A stretch of DNA of 64,000 nucleotides from DASQPR01 sp963836775 (GTDB taxonomy: Bacteria; Actinomycetota; Actinomycetes; Mycobacteriales; Micromonosporaceae). The stretch is from NCBI GenBank assembly GCA_963836775.1, contig CAWIKR010000003.1, positions 124,001 to 188,000 of the forward strand, read 5' to 3'. The translations under genes were made by a program, and so were the position numbers. Below the pieces are notes generated by a model that was not told the DNA's origin, made no database searches, and was given only the letters and a program-made list of their open reading frames with translations. How positions within the stretch are numbered: the first letter of the stretch is position 1; each line of letters starts with the position of its first letter. This document shows positions 16,647-25,195 of the stretch, piece by piece.

Positions 16647-17321
16647 CTACAGGTGGTCGACCAGCTCGCCCAGGCGTGCGATGGTCGGACCGTCCCAGGT
16701 CGGGTCGGAGTCGGCGAACTCGCAGATCTGCAGGGCTCCCATTCCGACCGCTTCGGCGCCGCGGAGCTCGCCATCGGCGCCGTCGCCGACGAACAGGCAT
16801 TCTTGCGGCGCCACACCGAGCTGGTCGATGACGGTGCGGTAGATGGCCGGGTCGGGCTTGGCCACGCCCAGTTCGCAGGAGAGGGCGAGCGCGTCGATCA
16901 GCCCTGGGAGGCTGGTCTCACGGAGCACGGCGGCGCTGTCCGGAGTCAGGTTGGAGATCATGCCGACCGCGAAACCGTCGTCCCGGAGCTGGTGCAGCAC
17001 CCGCAACGTGGCCCGCGGCACGGTGAACAACTTCCGGTTGAAGGCGAGCCGCCGCTGCACCGCCGCGTCGATCTGGGCCGGACTGGGCCGCCCGCCGAGG
17101 TATTCGGCGGTCTGCCGGCACTGCTCGGCCAGCGTCGCGGGGACTCCGATGATGCGCTGCGGATAGATCTCGTGAAACCGCGCGACAAACCGGTCCGGGT
17201 CGGCCCCCAGGTCCTCGGCCATCAATCGGAGCACGTCCACCCGGCCGTCGGAGAGGTCGTCGACCAGGGTGTTGAAGAGGTCGAAGACGACGGCGCGCAG
17301 CACCCGGACACCGTACGACAT
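16647..17321 (-). CDS. HAD-superfamily hydrolase
   Basis: The 224-residue protein has the four HAD motifs: FDLFNTLV (nucleophile Asp and acid position), MISNLTP (motif II), AKPDPAIYR (motif III Lys) and FVGDGADGELRGAEAVGM (motif IV). The helical cap between motifs I and II places it with the subfamily I phosphatases or haloacid dehalogenases. The substrate cannot be read from the sequence. It stands alone, divergent from the ABC exporter pair. Confidence 0.82.
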   Translation of the reverse strand: MSYGVRVLRAVVFDLFNTLVDDLSDGRVDVLRLMAEDLGADPDRFVARFHEIYPQRIIGVPATLAEQCRQTAEYLGGRPSPAQIDAAVQRRLAFNRKLFTVPRATLRVLHQLRDDGFAVGMISNLTPDSAAVLRETSLPGLIDALALSCELGVAKPDPAIYRTVIDQLGVAPQECLFVGDGADGELRGAEAVGMGALQICEFADSDPTWDGPTIARLGELVDHL

Positions 17322-17452
17322 CAGTCGGAATCTGAGCCGCTGATTCCCAAGCGGTTCCCGGCAGGGCGCCGGTGATCCGCCTCGCAGACCGCCACTGAAG
17401 TGGGAAAATCAATCGCGACCGGCAGTTGCCGACCGGTAAGGTCTAGCCCGCC

Positions 17453-19168
17453 ATGCGTACGTTACCCGCGGCGGATCCGGGCACGCCGGACAGCCGGTCG
17501 CCCGTCCGATACCTGATGTGGTTGACCCGGAGCGAGATCCGGACCGTCACCGCAGGCATGGTCATGGGCATCATCTGGATGGTCAGCCAGGCACTCATGC
17601 CGGCCGTCATCGGTCGCGCGATCGATCAAGGCATCGCCGGTCACAACACCTCCCGCCTGACGTTCTGGGCCGGCGCGCTGCTGATTCTCGGCATCACCCA
17701 GGCGGTGGCCGGCATCATGCGGCACCGGCTCGCCGTCTTCAACTGGCTGTCCGCGGCCTACCGGACCATCCAGGTCACCGTCCGGCAGTCCAACCACCTC
17801 GGTGCCACGCTGCCGAAACGCCTCGGTTCCGGGGAACTCGTCAGCATCGGCACCAGCGACATCAGCCACATCGGCAACGCGCTGGACATCACCGCGCGCG
17901 GTGCCGGCGCGATCTTCGCGATCATCACGGTCGCCGTGATCCTGCTGCTTTCGTCGCTGCCGTTGGGCCTGGTCGTGGTGCTCGGCGTACCGGTCCTGAT
18001 GACCGTGGTCAGCCTGCTGATCCGGCCGCTGCACAAGCGCCAGCAGGCCTACCGCGACGAGCAGGGCAGCCTGACCACCCGGGCCGCCGACATCGTCACC
18101 GGGCTGCGGGTCCTGCGCGGCGTCGGAGGCGAAGCGGTGTTCTCCGCGCGTTACCGCGCGCATTCGCAAGACCTTCGACATGCCGGGGTACGCGTGGCCC
18201 GAGTCGAGTCCTATCTGGAAGCAGCCCAGGTTCTGCTGCCGGGCATCTTCGTGGTGCTGGTGACCTGGCTCGGTGCCCGATTTGCGGTGCAGGGGCAGAT
18301 TTCACCCGGACAGCTGGTGGCCTTCTACGGCTACGCGGCATTCCTGGTGTTTCCGCTGCGTACGCTGACCGAGGCGGTGGACAAGACGACCCGCGCGCAT
18401 GTCGCGGCCCGGCGTGTGGTGCGGGTTCTGAACCTGCAGCCGGAGTTGACCGACCCGCAGGTCGCGACCGCTGCGCCGAGCGCCGACGGTGACCTCGTCG
18501 ATGCCGAGTCCGGCGTGGTGATCCGGCCCGGGATGGTGACCGCGATCGCCGCCGACGATCCTCGGGACGCATCATTGATCGCCGACCGGCTGGGTCGCTA
18601 CTCCGACGGCCCGGTGACGCTGTCCGGCGTACCGCTGAAGGACCTGGATCGTGCGACGGTGCGCACGCTGATCCTGGTGGCCGACAACGACGCACGCCTG
18701 TTCACCGGGTCGATGCGCGAGGAACTGGCGGCCGGCCGGGCGGGTCGTCCGGAGCCGACCGACGCGGATCTTCTGGCCGCGCTGGAAGCCGCGAGCGCAA
18801 CCGACATCGTCGACGGTCTGGAGGATGGCTTGGCGGCGTTCGTCGCCGAGCGGGGGCGGGAGTTCTCCGGCGGGCAGCAGCAGCGGCTGCGGCTGGCCCG
18901 GGCACTGATCGCCGATCCGCCGATCCTGATCATGGTGGAGCCGACCAGCGCCGTCGATGCGCACACCGAGGCGCGAATCGCCAAGCGGCTGGGTCCGGCC
19001 CGGTCCGGGCGCACCACCGTTGTCACCACCACCAGCCCGCTGATGCTGGATCGTGCCGATCACGTCATCTACATCGAAGACGGCAAGGTGATCGCCGAGG
19101 GCCGGCATCGGGACCTGCTGGAGTCGGAACCGAGGTATGCCGACGCGGTGACCCGGGGGGAGGAGTAA
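17453..19168 (+). CDS. ABC exporter half-transporter with a degenerate nucleotide-binding domain
   Basis: The 571-residue protein has six TM helices (about 30-310) and a C-terminal ATPase domain. The domain keeps a canonical signature, EFSGGQQQRLRLARAL, but has no Walker A: the expected GxxGxGKS position reads AADDPRDASLIADRL. Walker B is altered to ILIMVEPTSAVD, losing the Asp but keeping the catalytic Glu. It would therefore contribute its signature but not a functional P-loop. Its stop overlaps the start of the second half-transporter (TAATG), so they form a heterodimer. The exported substrate is unknown. Confidence 0.88.
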   Translation: MRTLPAADPGTPDSRSPVRYLMWLTRSEIRTVTAGMVMGIIWMVSQALMPAVIGRAIDQGIAGHNTSRLTFWAGALLILGITQAVAGIMRHRLAVFNWLSAAYRTIQVTVRQSNHLGATLPKRLGSGELVSIGTSDISHIGNALDITARGAGAIFAIITVAVILLLSSLPLGLVVVLGVPVLMTVVSLLIRPLHKRQQAYRDEQGSLTTRAADIVTGLRVLRGVGGEAVFSARYRAHSQDLRHAGVRVARVESYLEAAQVLLPGIFVVLVTWLGARFAVQGQISPGQLVAFYGYAAFLVFPLRTLTEAVDKTTRAHVAARRVVRVLNLQPELTDPQVATAAPSADGDLVDAESGVVIRPGMVTAIAADDPRDASLIADRLGRYSDGPVTLSGVPLKDLDRATVRTLILVADNDARLFTGSMREELAAGRAGRPEPTDADLLAALEAASATDIVDGLEDGLAAFVAERGREFSGGQQQRLRLARALIADPPILIMVEPTSAVDAHTEARIAKRLGPARSGRTTVVTTTSPLMLDRADHVIYIEDGKVIAEGRHRDLLESEPRYADAVTRGEE

Positions 19169-20937
19169 TGGCCCGGGTGATGCTGCCGGTCGCCGACGGC
19201 AAGCAGGTTCGGCGCTACGCGCTGACTCTGATGCGCCGGCATCCGCGCACCCTGGCGTTCGCGCTGACCCTGCACGCGCTGGCGGCGGTGGCCGGTCTGG
19301 CGACCCCGCGGCTGCTCGGCAACCTGGTGCAGAGCATTCAGAACGGCACCACCACGACCACGGTCGACAAGGTGGCGCTGGCGATCGCCGGATTCGTGAT
19401 CGCGCAGTCGATTCTGACCCGGTTCGCCATCTTCATCTCGGCCCGCCTCGGCGAGCAGGTGCTGGCCGAGTTGCGGGAGGACTTCGTCGACCGAGTGGTC
19501 GACATCCCGCTCTCCACCGTCGAGCGGGCCGGCACCGGCGACCTGCTGACGCGGACATCCCGCGACGTCTCGGCGATGTCCTACAGCGTCCGGTCGGCGA
19601 TGCCGGAGACGCTGATCGCGATCGTCACCGCGGCTCTGACGGTCGGTGCCATCGCGCTGGTGTCGCCGATCCTGGCACTGCCGTGCCTGATCGCGGTGCC
19701 GATCCTGTTCTTCGGCACGAAGTGGTATCTGCGCCGGGCGCCGGCCGGTTACCTGCGGGAGAGCGCGGCCTACTCGGAGATCACCGACGGGCTGGCCGAG
19801 ACCGTGGAGGGCGCGCGGACCGTCGAGGCGCTGCGCAACTCCCGATCGCGGATCGATCGGACCGACCGGGACATCGCCGGGTCGTACGCGGCCGAGCGCT
19901 ACACCCTGTTCCTGCGCACCGTCTGGTTCCCGATCACCGAGGTGTCCTACGTGATCCCGGTGGTCGCGACGCTGCTCATCGGCGGCTGGTTCGCGGTCGA
20001 GGGCTGGGTGTCGCTGGGTCAGGTGACCGCGGCCACGCTCTACGTTCAGCAACTGATCGATCCGCTCGACCGGCTGCTGTCCTGGCTGGACGAGTTGCAG
20101 GTCGGTAACGCGTCGCTGGCCCGGCTGCTGGGCATCTCGCAGGTGCCGCCGGACCGGTTCGCCACCGGCGTGCAACCCGACGGCGAGCGGTTGACGGTCG
20201 ACGACGTCCGGTACGCGTACAGCTCCGGGCGGGATGTGCTACACGGGGTGTCGCTGTCCCTGGAACCGGGCGAGCGGCTCGCGATCGTGGGCCCGTCCGG
20301 TGCCGGCAAGTCCACGCTTGGCCGGCTGATCGCCGGTATCGACGCGCCGCGTACCGGGACGGTCAGCGTCGGATCGGCGCCGCTGGTCGAGTTGCCACTG
20401 AGCGAGTTGCGCTGGCAGGTCGCCCTGGTGACCCAGGAGCACCACGTCTTCCTCGGCTCGCTCCGCGACAACGTGGCGCTGGCCTGGTCCGATGCCACCG
20501 ATCAGGACGTGGTGAAGGCGCTCGACGCGGTCGACGCGATGGACTGGGTGACCGAGCTGCCGGATGGCCTGGACACGCTGGTCGGCACCGGCAACCACCA
20601 GCTGACTCCGGCGCAGGCCCAGCAGCTGGCACTGGCGCGCCTGGTGCTCGCCGACCCGCACACCCTCGTGCTGGACGAGGCGACGTCACTGATCGACCCG
20701 CGGGCGGCCCGGAACCTCGAACGGTCGCTGGCGGCAGTGCTCGAGGGGCGTACCGTCATCGCGATCGCGCACCGGCTCTTCTCCGCGCACGACGCGGACC
20801 GGGTGGCCGTGGTCGAGGACGGCAAGATCGCCGAGCTCGGGTCGCACGATGAGCTGGTCGCGGCCGGCGGCTCCTATGCCGCGCTGTGGAACTCCTGGCA
20901 CGGCACCACCACCCCGGATTCGGGCGCCACGCAGTAG
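19168..20937 (+). CDS. ABC exporter half-transporter with a canonical Walker A/B
   Basis: The 589-residue partner has six TM helices and an ATPase domain with a perfect Walker A (GPSGAGKST) and Walker B (HTLVLDEATSLID). Its signature is degenerate, LTPAQAQQLALARL instead of LSGGQ. This complements the upstream subunit: one composite site (this Walker A with the partner's SGGQ) is complete and the other is dead. Such asymmetric heterodimers are known (for example TM287/288 and BmrCD), though complete loss of a Walker A is extreme. It is translationally coupled to its partner. Confidence 0.9.
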   Translation: MARVMLPVADGKQVRRYALTLMRRHPRTLAFALTLHALAAVAGLATPRLLGNLVQSIQNGTTTTTVDKVALAIAGFVIAQSILTRFAIFISARLGEQVLAELREDFVDRVVDIPLSTVERAGTGDLLTRTSRDVSAMSYSVRSAMPETLIAIVTAALTVGAIALVSPILALPCLIAVPILFFGTKWYLRRAPAGYLRESAAYSEITDGLAETVEGARTVEALRNSRSRIDRTDRDIAGSYAAERYTLFLRTVWFPITEVSYVIPVVATLLIGGWFAVEGWVSLGQVTAATLYVQQLIDPLDRLLSWLDELQVGNASLARLLGISQVPPDRFATGVQPDGERLTVDDVRYAYSSGRDVLHGVSLSLEPGERLAIVGPSGAGKSTLGRLIAGIDAPRTGTVSVGSAPLVELPLSELRWQVALVTQEHHVFLGSLRDNVALAWSDATDQDVVKALDAVDAMDWVTELPDGLDTLVGTGNHQLTPAQAQQLALARLVLADPHTLVLDEATSLIDPRAARNLERSLAAVLEGRTVIAIAHRLFSAHDADRVAVVEDGKIAELGSHDELVAAGGSYAALWNSWHGTTTPDSGATQ

Positions 20938-20975
20938 CGCAATGCACCTCAGCGGTGCTTTTCGCTACCGACTGG

Positions 20976-21003
20976 TTATCCACAACCACCCTCGTCATCC
21001 ACA
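20976..21003. promoter_or_regulatory. Pair of DnaA-box-like sequences before the DUF559-type gene
   Basis: TTATCCACA at 20976-20984 is an exact DnaA-box consensus match. TCATCCACA at 20995-21003 differs at one position and has the same orientation. They occupy the 118-bp gap between the ABC genes and the next gene. They may be binding sites for DnaA or another factor; two boxes do not make an origin. Confidence 0.35.
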
Positions 21004-21055
21004 AATCGCCGGGTAGGCAGTCGCGGCAGCCGTCGGGTCGGCCGAGGATTCGTTC

Positions 21056-21988
21056 GTGCACCCAGCCTCCCGTCGCCAAGCCGGCATCCTGACCCGTCAG
21101 CAGGCACTCGCTGCCGGTGTGACGGCGCGGATGATCCAGTGCAACGTTCGGCGCGGGCGCTGGCGGCCAGTGCACCGTGCGGTGTATGCGACCTTCGACG
21201 GCCCGGTTCCCCGGTCCGGCGTGTTGTGGGCCGCGGCGCTCGCGGCCGGCCGCGGTGCCACGCTGAGCCATCACACCGCTGCCGAACTGTGGAACATCGC
21301 GGACGAGCGGAACGGTGCCGTGCATGTCACCATTCCGGCGGACCGGCGGATCGGGCCGCTGGACGGGATTGTCGTCCATCACTCCAGCAGACTCGACCTG
21401 GCTCGGCATCCGACGCTCCGGCCATTCCGCACCAGGGTTGAGGAGACGGTCCTTGACCTGGCCGATCTGGCGGTGTCCGCGGACGTCGGCATCGCCTGGT
21501 GCACCGCGGCCGTCGAGCGTCGTCTGACCACCGTGAGTCGATTGATTGAGGTGTTGGATGACCGCCGTCGGTCGCGATGGCGGCCGGAATTGACCGTGGC
21601 ACTCGGTGAGGTTGGATCCGGTGCGGTCTCACCGCTGGAACTGCGCTACCTCCGCGACGTTGAGCGAGATCACGGTCTTCCCCGAGCCGCGCGGCAGGTC
21701 CGGCACGCCCGACGCGGCGGCAGCATCTATGACGACGTGAACTATGCGGAGTTCGGGCTCGTCGTCGAACTCGACGGCCGCGTCGCCCATCCGGCCCGCT
21801 CCCGGCTCCGAGATCTGATCCGCGACAACGTGACCGCCGAGCGCGGCGACTCAGTGCTGCATTACGGCTGGTCGGATGTGGTCGACCAGCCGTGTGCGGT
21901 GGCCGCGCAAGTCGGACGCGTGCTCGCGGTGCGGGGCTGGACCGGACTTCCGAAACGCTGCCGTCGAGAGTTCTGCGTGATCCAGTAG
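21056..21988 (+). CDS. AbiEi-like winged-helix / DUF559-type protein
   Basis: The 310-residue protein has an N-terminal winged-helix-like part (ILTRQQALAAGVTARMIQCN, then a HTAAELWN segment), as in AbiEi-type antitoxin-domain proteins. Its C-terminal part (about 220-300) resembles the DUF559/Vsr-like restriction-endonuclease fold, with YAEFGLVVELDGRVAHPARSR in place of the usual E...D...H core. Such proteins are abundant in actinobacteria and poorly understood. I see no partner toxin. GTG is the start, directly after two DnaA-box-like sites. Confidence 0.7.
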   Translation: MHPASRRQAGILTRQQALAAGVTARMIQCNVRRGRWRPVHRAVYATFDGPVPRSGVLWAAALAAGRGATLSHHTAAELWNIADERNGAVHVTIPADRRIGPLDGIVVHHSSRLDLARHPTLRPFRTRVEETVLDLADLAVSADVGIAWCTAAVERRLTTVSRLIEVLDDRRRSRWRPELTVALGEVGSGAVSPLELRYLRDVERDHGLPRAARQVRHARRGGSIYDDVNYAEFGLVVELDGRVAHPARSRLRDLIRDNVTAERGDSVLHYGWSDVVDQPCAVAAQVGRVLAVRGWTGLPKRCRREFCVIQ

Positions 21989-22040
21989 CGAAAGTAATCG
22001 TATAGGTATTAACCGCTACCGGATCATCGATCTCCGGCCG

Positions 22041-22520
22041 TTACGGGGCGGCAATTACGGCAAACTGGGCATCGGCCAGCCGCCCCAGGTCGGCCGGCGC
22101 CACCTCGATCTCCAACCCGCGCCGTCCCGCCGACACGAACATCGTCGGAAAGCCGGTCGCCGACGAATCGATCACCGTGCGGAGCTTTCGCCGCTGCCCG
22201 AGCGGCGAGATGCCGCCGCGGACATAGCCGGACGAGCGCTCGGCCTCGGCCGGATCCGCCATCACGGCCTTCTTCCCGCCGACCGCGGCCGCGAGCGCCT
22301 TCAGGTCCAGCGATCCGCTGACCGGCACCACGCCGACCGTCAGCACGCCGTCGACGGCGGCGATCAGCGTCTTGAAGCACCGCTCCGGCGGCACTCCGAG
22401 CGCGGTCGCGGCCTCCAGCCCGAACGCCTGCTTGCGCGAGTCGTGCTCGTAGGCGTGCACGGTGTGCGCCACCTTCTGCTTGTTGAGCAGCGACGTTGCG
22501 GGAGTCCCCTGACCGGCCAC
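22041..22520 (-). CDS. ybaK: YbaK-type Cys-tRNA(Pro)/Cys-tRNA(Cys) deacylase
   Basis: This 159-residue protein of the YbaK/ProX trans-editing family hydrolyses misacylated Cys-tRNA(Pro). Characteristic stretches are CFKTLIAAVDG, SLDLKALAAAVGGKKAVMA, YVRGGISPLGQRRKLRTVID and the C-terminal SAGRRGLEIEVAPADL. It starts with GTG 12 bases downstream of the methyltransferase stop, so the two are probably an operon. Confidence 0.88.
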   Translation of the reverse strand: MAGQGTPATSLLNKQKVAHTVHAYEHDSRKQAFGLEAATALGVPPERCFKTLIAAVDGVLTVGVVPVSGSLDLKALAAAVGGKKAVMADPAEAERSSGYVRGGISPLGQRRKLRTVIDSSATGFPTMFVSAGRRGLEIEVAPADLGRLADAQFAVIAAP

Positions 22521-22531
22521 GAGAGGTGAGA

Positions 22532-23683
22532 CTAGACCGGCCGCACGAACAGCACCGTCGGAGCCCCATCGACCCTGGTCAGGATGATGGTCGCGGTCTC
22601 GGTGCCGGACGGGCGCAACTGCCGCCGCAGCGTCTCCGGCTCCAGCGCCGATCCTCGCTTCTTGATGGTCAGCACGCCGATGCCGCGGCGGCGGACCTCA
22701 GCACGCAGCCGCTTCAGCGAGAACCCCATCACGTCTTCGACGATGTAGCCGCGCGCGAACGGCGTCGCAACGTAGGACGGTGCGTAGACGTAAGCGATCG
22801 TCGGATCGGCGATCGCGCCGCCGACCTCCGCGGCCAGCTCGGCGACGAGGTGCGCGCGGACCACCGCGCCATCAGGGTCGTAGACGACCGACCCGACCGC
22901 CCCGAGCGGTGCCGCTTCAGTGCCGGTCCCGGTGAGCGAGGCCACCCCGCTCGAGCCGAACAGCGTGGCCCGGCGCGGCACCGACGCCAGCGGGCCGCAC
23001 CAGAACGCCGCCTCGACGACATCGCCGTCGACCGAGACCCACTCGGCCTCCGCGGCCGGTGGGATCAACGCGTGGTCGATGCCCGGGGCGAGCTTCACCA
23101 CGGTACGCGGAACCGCCGTCAACAGGCGCGACACGAATGTCCAGGACGGCGAGAACGCGTTCGGGTCGAATATTCGGCTGGAGCCGCTGCGCCGGGCCGG
23201 GTCGCAGAACGCCGCGTCGACCCCGTCCAGTGGCACGTCCTCGGCTCGGGCGCAGCCGACGTCGATGCCCAGATTCGCCGACGCGACAGCCGCCGTCAGC
23301 GGGTCCGCGTCGATGGCGCGTACCGCCAAACCGGCCCGGGCGAAGGCCCGGCTGTCGGCGCCGATCCCGCAGCCCAGGTCGACGATGCTCGCGACCCCCG
23401 CGGCCGCCAGCCGCACCGCCCGGGCGTCCGCCACCGGACGCCGCGTGGCCTGCTCCAACCCGGCGCGGGTGAAGAACATGCCGGCGGCGTCCGGTCCGAA
23501 CTTGGCGGTCGCGCGCCGCCGCAACTCGACCTGCGTCAACGCGCCGGCGGCCAGATCCGGGTCGAAGCCACGGGCGCGCATGCCGGACGCGGCCGCAAGC
23601 GGTTCGGCCGGCAGGCCGGCCGCGACGTCCAGCGCGGCCCGACCCTCCGGGGTCTGCAGCCGCGCCAGCACATCGACATTCAC
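22532..23683 (-). CDS. THUMP-like class I SAM-dependent methyltransferase
   Basis: The Rossmann SAM-binding motif is SIVDLGCGIGADSRAF, followed by AIDADPLTA and DAAFCDPARR (motif IV, with the RNA-methyltransferase-like DPxR). The C-terminal region contains GYIVEDVMGFSLKRLRAEV and VLTIKKRGSALEPE, typical of the actinobacterial THUMP-like methyltransferase family of unknown substrate. The GTG at 23681-23683 gives a natural start (MNVDVLARLQTPEGRAALD) and a 383-residue protein. It lies upstream of ybaK in the same direction. Confidence 0.83.
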   Translation of the reverse strand: MNVDVLARLQTPEGRAALDVAAGLPAEPLAAASGMRARGFDPDLAAGALTQVELRRRATAKFGPDAAGMFFTRAGLEQATRRPVADARAVRLAAAGVASIVDLGCGIGADSRAFARAGLAVRAIDADPLTAAVASANLGIDVGCARAEDVPLDGVDAAFCDPARRSGSSRIFDPNAFSPSWTFVSRLLTAVPRTVVKLAPGIDHALIPPAAEAEWVSVDGDVVEAAFWCGPLASVPRRATLFGSSGVASLTGTGTEAAPLGAVGSVVYDPDGAVVRAHLVAELAAEVGGAIADPTIAYVYAPSYVATPFARGYIVEDVMGFSLKRLRAEVRRRGIGVLTIKKRGSALEPETLRRQLRPSGTETATIILTRVDGAPTVLFVRPV

Positions 23684-23741
23684 GCCGCCATCCTCGCAGG
23701 TGACCAGCACCGCAGCGGCCACGGACCGGGCCTGATGCGGC

Positions 23742-24512
23742 CTAACTGCAGGTGGAGTTGTCGCAGTGGTCGACGATGGCGTGCTGGTGACCCAGCTTGT
23801 CGTTCTCGACCTCGACATACTGGTCGAAGCCGTCGGCATTGGTGATGTGCACGTACGTGTGGCCGGCCGCGCCGTCCTCCGACAGTGTCCACGCCTCCTG
23901 CGGCGTGAAGTGGGTGAAGTAGCTCGTCACAGTTGGGTTGGACAGCGCCTTCATGCGGACGACGTTGCCATCATGCCAAGCCTGCATGAATGTGCGCACG
24001 TAGTCGTCGGCGGTCGGGAACAGGATCGTCGCGTCGATGTTCACGTTGACGATGCCGTGCGGCGAGCCGAGCGCGTTGTTGTCGATCTGGATCTGGAACC
24101 GGTCGCCGTTGTCGTTGTCGAAGGTGCAATAGGACGATCCGGCGGCGCCGTTGCAGTCGTGGTAATGCCAGTGGGTGTTGCTCGGATGCACGTCGTCGAA
24201 CTGGGCCTTGGAAGCGGCGGTGGTCAGGTCGACCAGGCGGGCGGTGTTGCGCTTGCCGTAGGCGTCCAGTCCGGCTTGCGCGTACCCCTGAGCGGTCCTG
24301 GGAAAGGTTGGTGGCTTGGGTGTGGTGGACGTGCCGGACGACGCCGACGGCGTTGGCGTCGGAGTGTCCGACGGGGACGCGGCAGCGGTCGGCCCGGGGC
24401 TGACGTCGCCGAGACCGGTGATGGCGGTGGGCTTGGAGTGACCGCAGCCGGCCAGGGCGCCAATCAAGATCATGGCGATGGCGGCGGCGCGTCCGAAGGG
24501 GCGGGCGGACAT
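23742..24512 (-). CDS. Predicted lipoprotein
   Basis: The signal peptide of 22 residues ends in a lipobox, GALAGC, with the lipidated Cys at position 23. A Pro/Ser/Thr linker (about 30-70) leads to a 180-residue domain containing paired cysteines (DCNGAAGSSYC, and DHCDNSTC at the C-terminus) that could form disulfides outside the cell. The 256-residue protein has no recognised family. It stands alone, divergent from the groES operon. Confidence 0.75.
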   Translation of the reverse strand: MSARPFGRAAAIAMILIGALAGCGHSKPTAITGLGDVSPGPTAAASPSDTPTPTPSASSGTSTTPKPPTFPRTAQGYAQAGLDAYGKRNTARLVDLTTAASKAQFDDVHPSNTHWHYHDCNGAAGSSYCTFDNDNGDRFQIQIDNNALGSPHGIVNVNIDATILFPTADDYVRTFMQAWHDGNVVRMKALSNPTVTSYFTHFTPQEAWTLSEDGAAGHTYVHITNADGFDQYVEVENDKLGHQHAIVDHCDNSTCS

Positions 24513-24603
24513 TCGTCTATCTTCGGGTTATACCTCCGGTGGGGGATATCGCCCGAATAGGCGAGGTGGCCGACCCGCCGTAAGCGTGACGTTCGACGCG
24601 TCG

Positions 24604-24630
24604 TTAGCAGTCTCCTTGACGGAGTGCTAG
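24604..24630. promoter_or_regulatory. CIRCE operator 1 (HrcA)
   Basis: TTAGCAGTC-N9-GAGTGCTAG matches the CIRCE consensus TTAGCACTC-N9-GAGTGCTAA with one mismatch per arm. It covers the -35 region of the groES promoter, so HrcA binding would block transcription at normal temperature. Confidence 0.85.
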
Positions 24631-24644
24631 ACGCCGACTAACGT
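24616..24644 (+). promoter_or_regulatory. groES-groEL promoter
   Basis: TTGACG (24616-24621) and TAACGT (24639-24644) are separated by 17 bases, a good vegetative sigma promoter. It lies within CIRCE 1 and just before CIRCE 2. Confidence 0.6.
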
Positions 24645-24648
24645 CCGA

Positions 24649-24675
24649 TTAGCACTCTCAGCACGAGGGTGCTAG
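24649..24675. promoter_or_regulatory. CIRCE operator 2 (HrcA)
   Basis: TTAGCACTC-N9-GGGTGCTAG: the left arm is exact and the right arm has two mismatches. It sits just downstream of the -10 box, where it would block initiation or early elongation. It is centred 45 bp from the first CIRCE. Confidence 0.85.
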
Positions 24676-24791
24676 CTCTTCGGGCCTGGTCCGAAGGGCG
24701 ATAACGCCAGGCGGACCGGCACCCGCGACGACGGCGCCGCCCGGTGGACATGAGGCAGACAAGCAATCAAGTACCCCAGGAGGGTATGCCC

Positions 24792-25100
24792 GTGACTACC
24801 GCGACGAAGGTTGCGATCAGGCCGCTCGAGGACCGGATCATCGTTCAGGCCAACGAGGCCGAGACGACGACGGCTTCGGGCCTGGTTATTCCCGACACCG
24901 CCAAGGAGAAGCCGCAGGAGGGCACTGTCCTCGCTGTCGGCCCGGGCCGGGTTGACGACAAGGGCAACCGCATTCCGGTTGACGTGAAGGTCGGCGACAC
25001 GGTCCTGTACTCGAAGTACGGCGGCACCGAGGTCAAGTACGGCGGCGAGGAGTACCTGGTGCTCTCCGCTCGTGACGTGCTGGCTGTCATCGAGAAGTGA
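24792..25100 (+). CDS. groES: Co-chaperonin GroES (Hsp10)
   Basis: GroES caps the GroEL barrel during protein folding. The protein has 102 residues with KVAIRPLEDRIIVQ, ASGLVIPDTAKEKPQEGTV and EYLVLSARDVLAVIEK. I chose the GTG at 24792 because AGGAGG (24778-24783) lies eight bases upstream and the usual actinobacterial start is MTTATKVAI. An ATG six bases earlier is too close to the ribosome site. It is regulated by the double CIRCE upstream. Confidence 0.95.
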   Translation: MTTATKVAIRPLEDRIIVQANEAETTTASGLVIPDTAKEKPQEGTVLAVGPGRVDDKGNRIPVDVKVGDTVLYSKYGGTEVKYGGEEYLVLSARDVLAVIEK

Positions 25101-25108
25101 TCTCAACG

Positions 25109-25163
25109 ACGGGCGTTGTCGTTGCCCCGGACCTGCTCCGGGACTAGCGACAGCGCCCGTTTT
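25109..25163 (+). terminator. Intercistronic hairpin between groES and groEL
   Basis: ACGGGCG (25109-25115) pairs with CGCCCGT (25154-25160), with inner pairings TGTCG/CGACA and CCCGG/CCGGG and a short T run after. It looks like an intrinsic terminator inside the operon and may attenuate groEL relative to groES or stabilise processed mRNA. Confidence 0.5.
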
Positions 25164-25195
25164 CGCTGTTCTGCGAAGGGAAGTTTCGATAAGCC

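Noticed and set aside
20976..21003. A replication origin
   Set aside because: Only two boxes occur, with no AT-rich unwinding region and no dnaA/dnaN neighbours.
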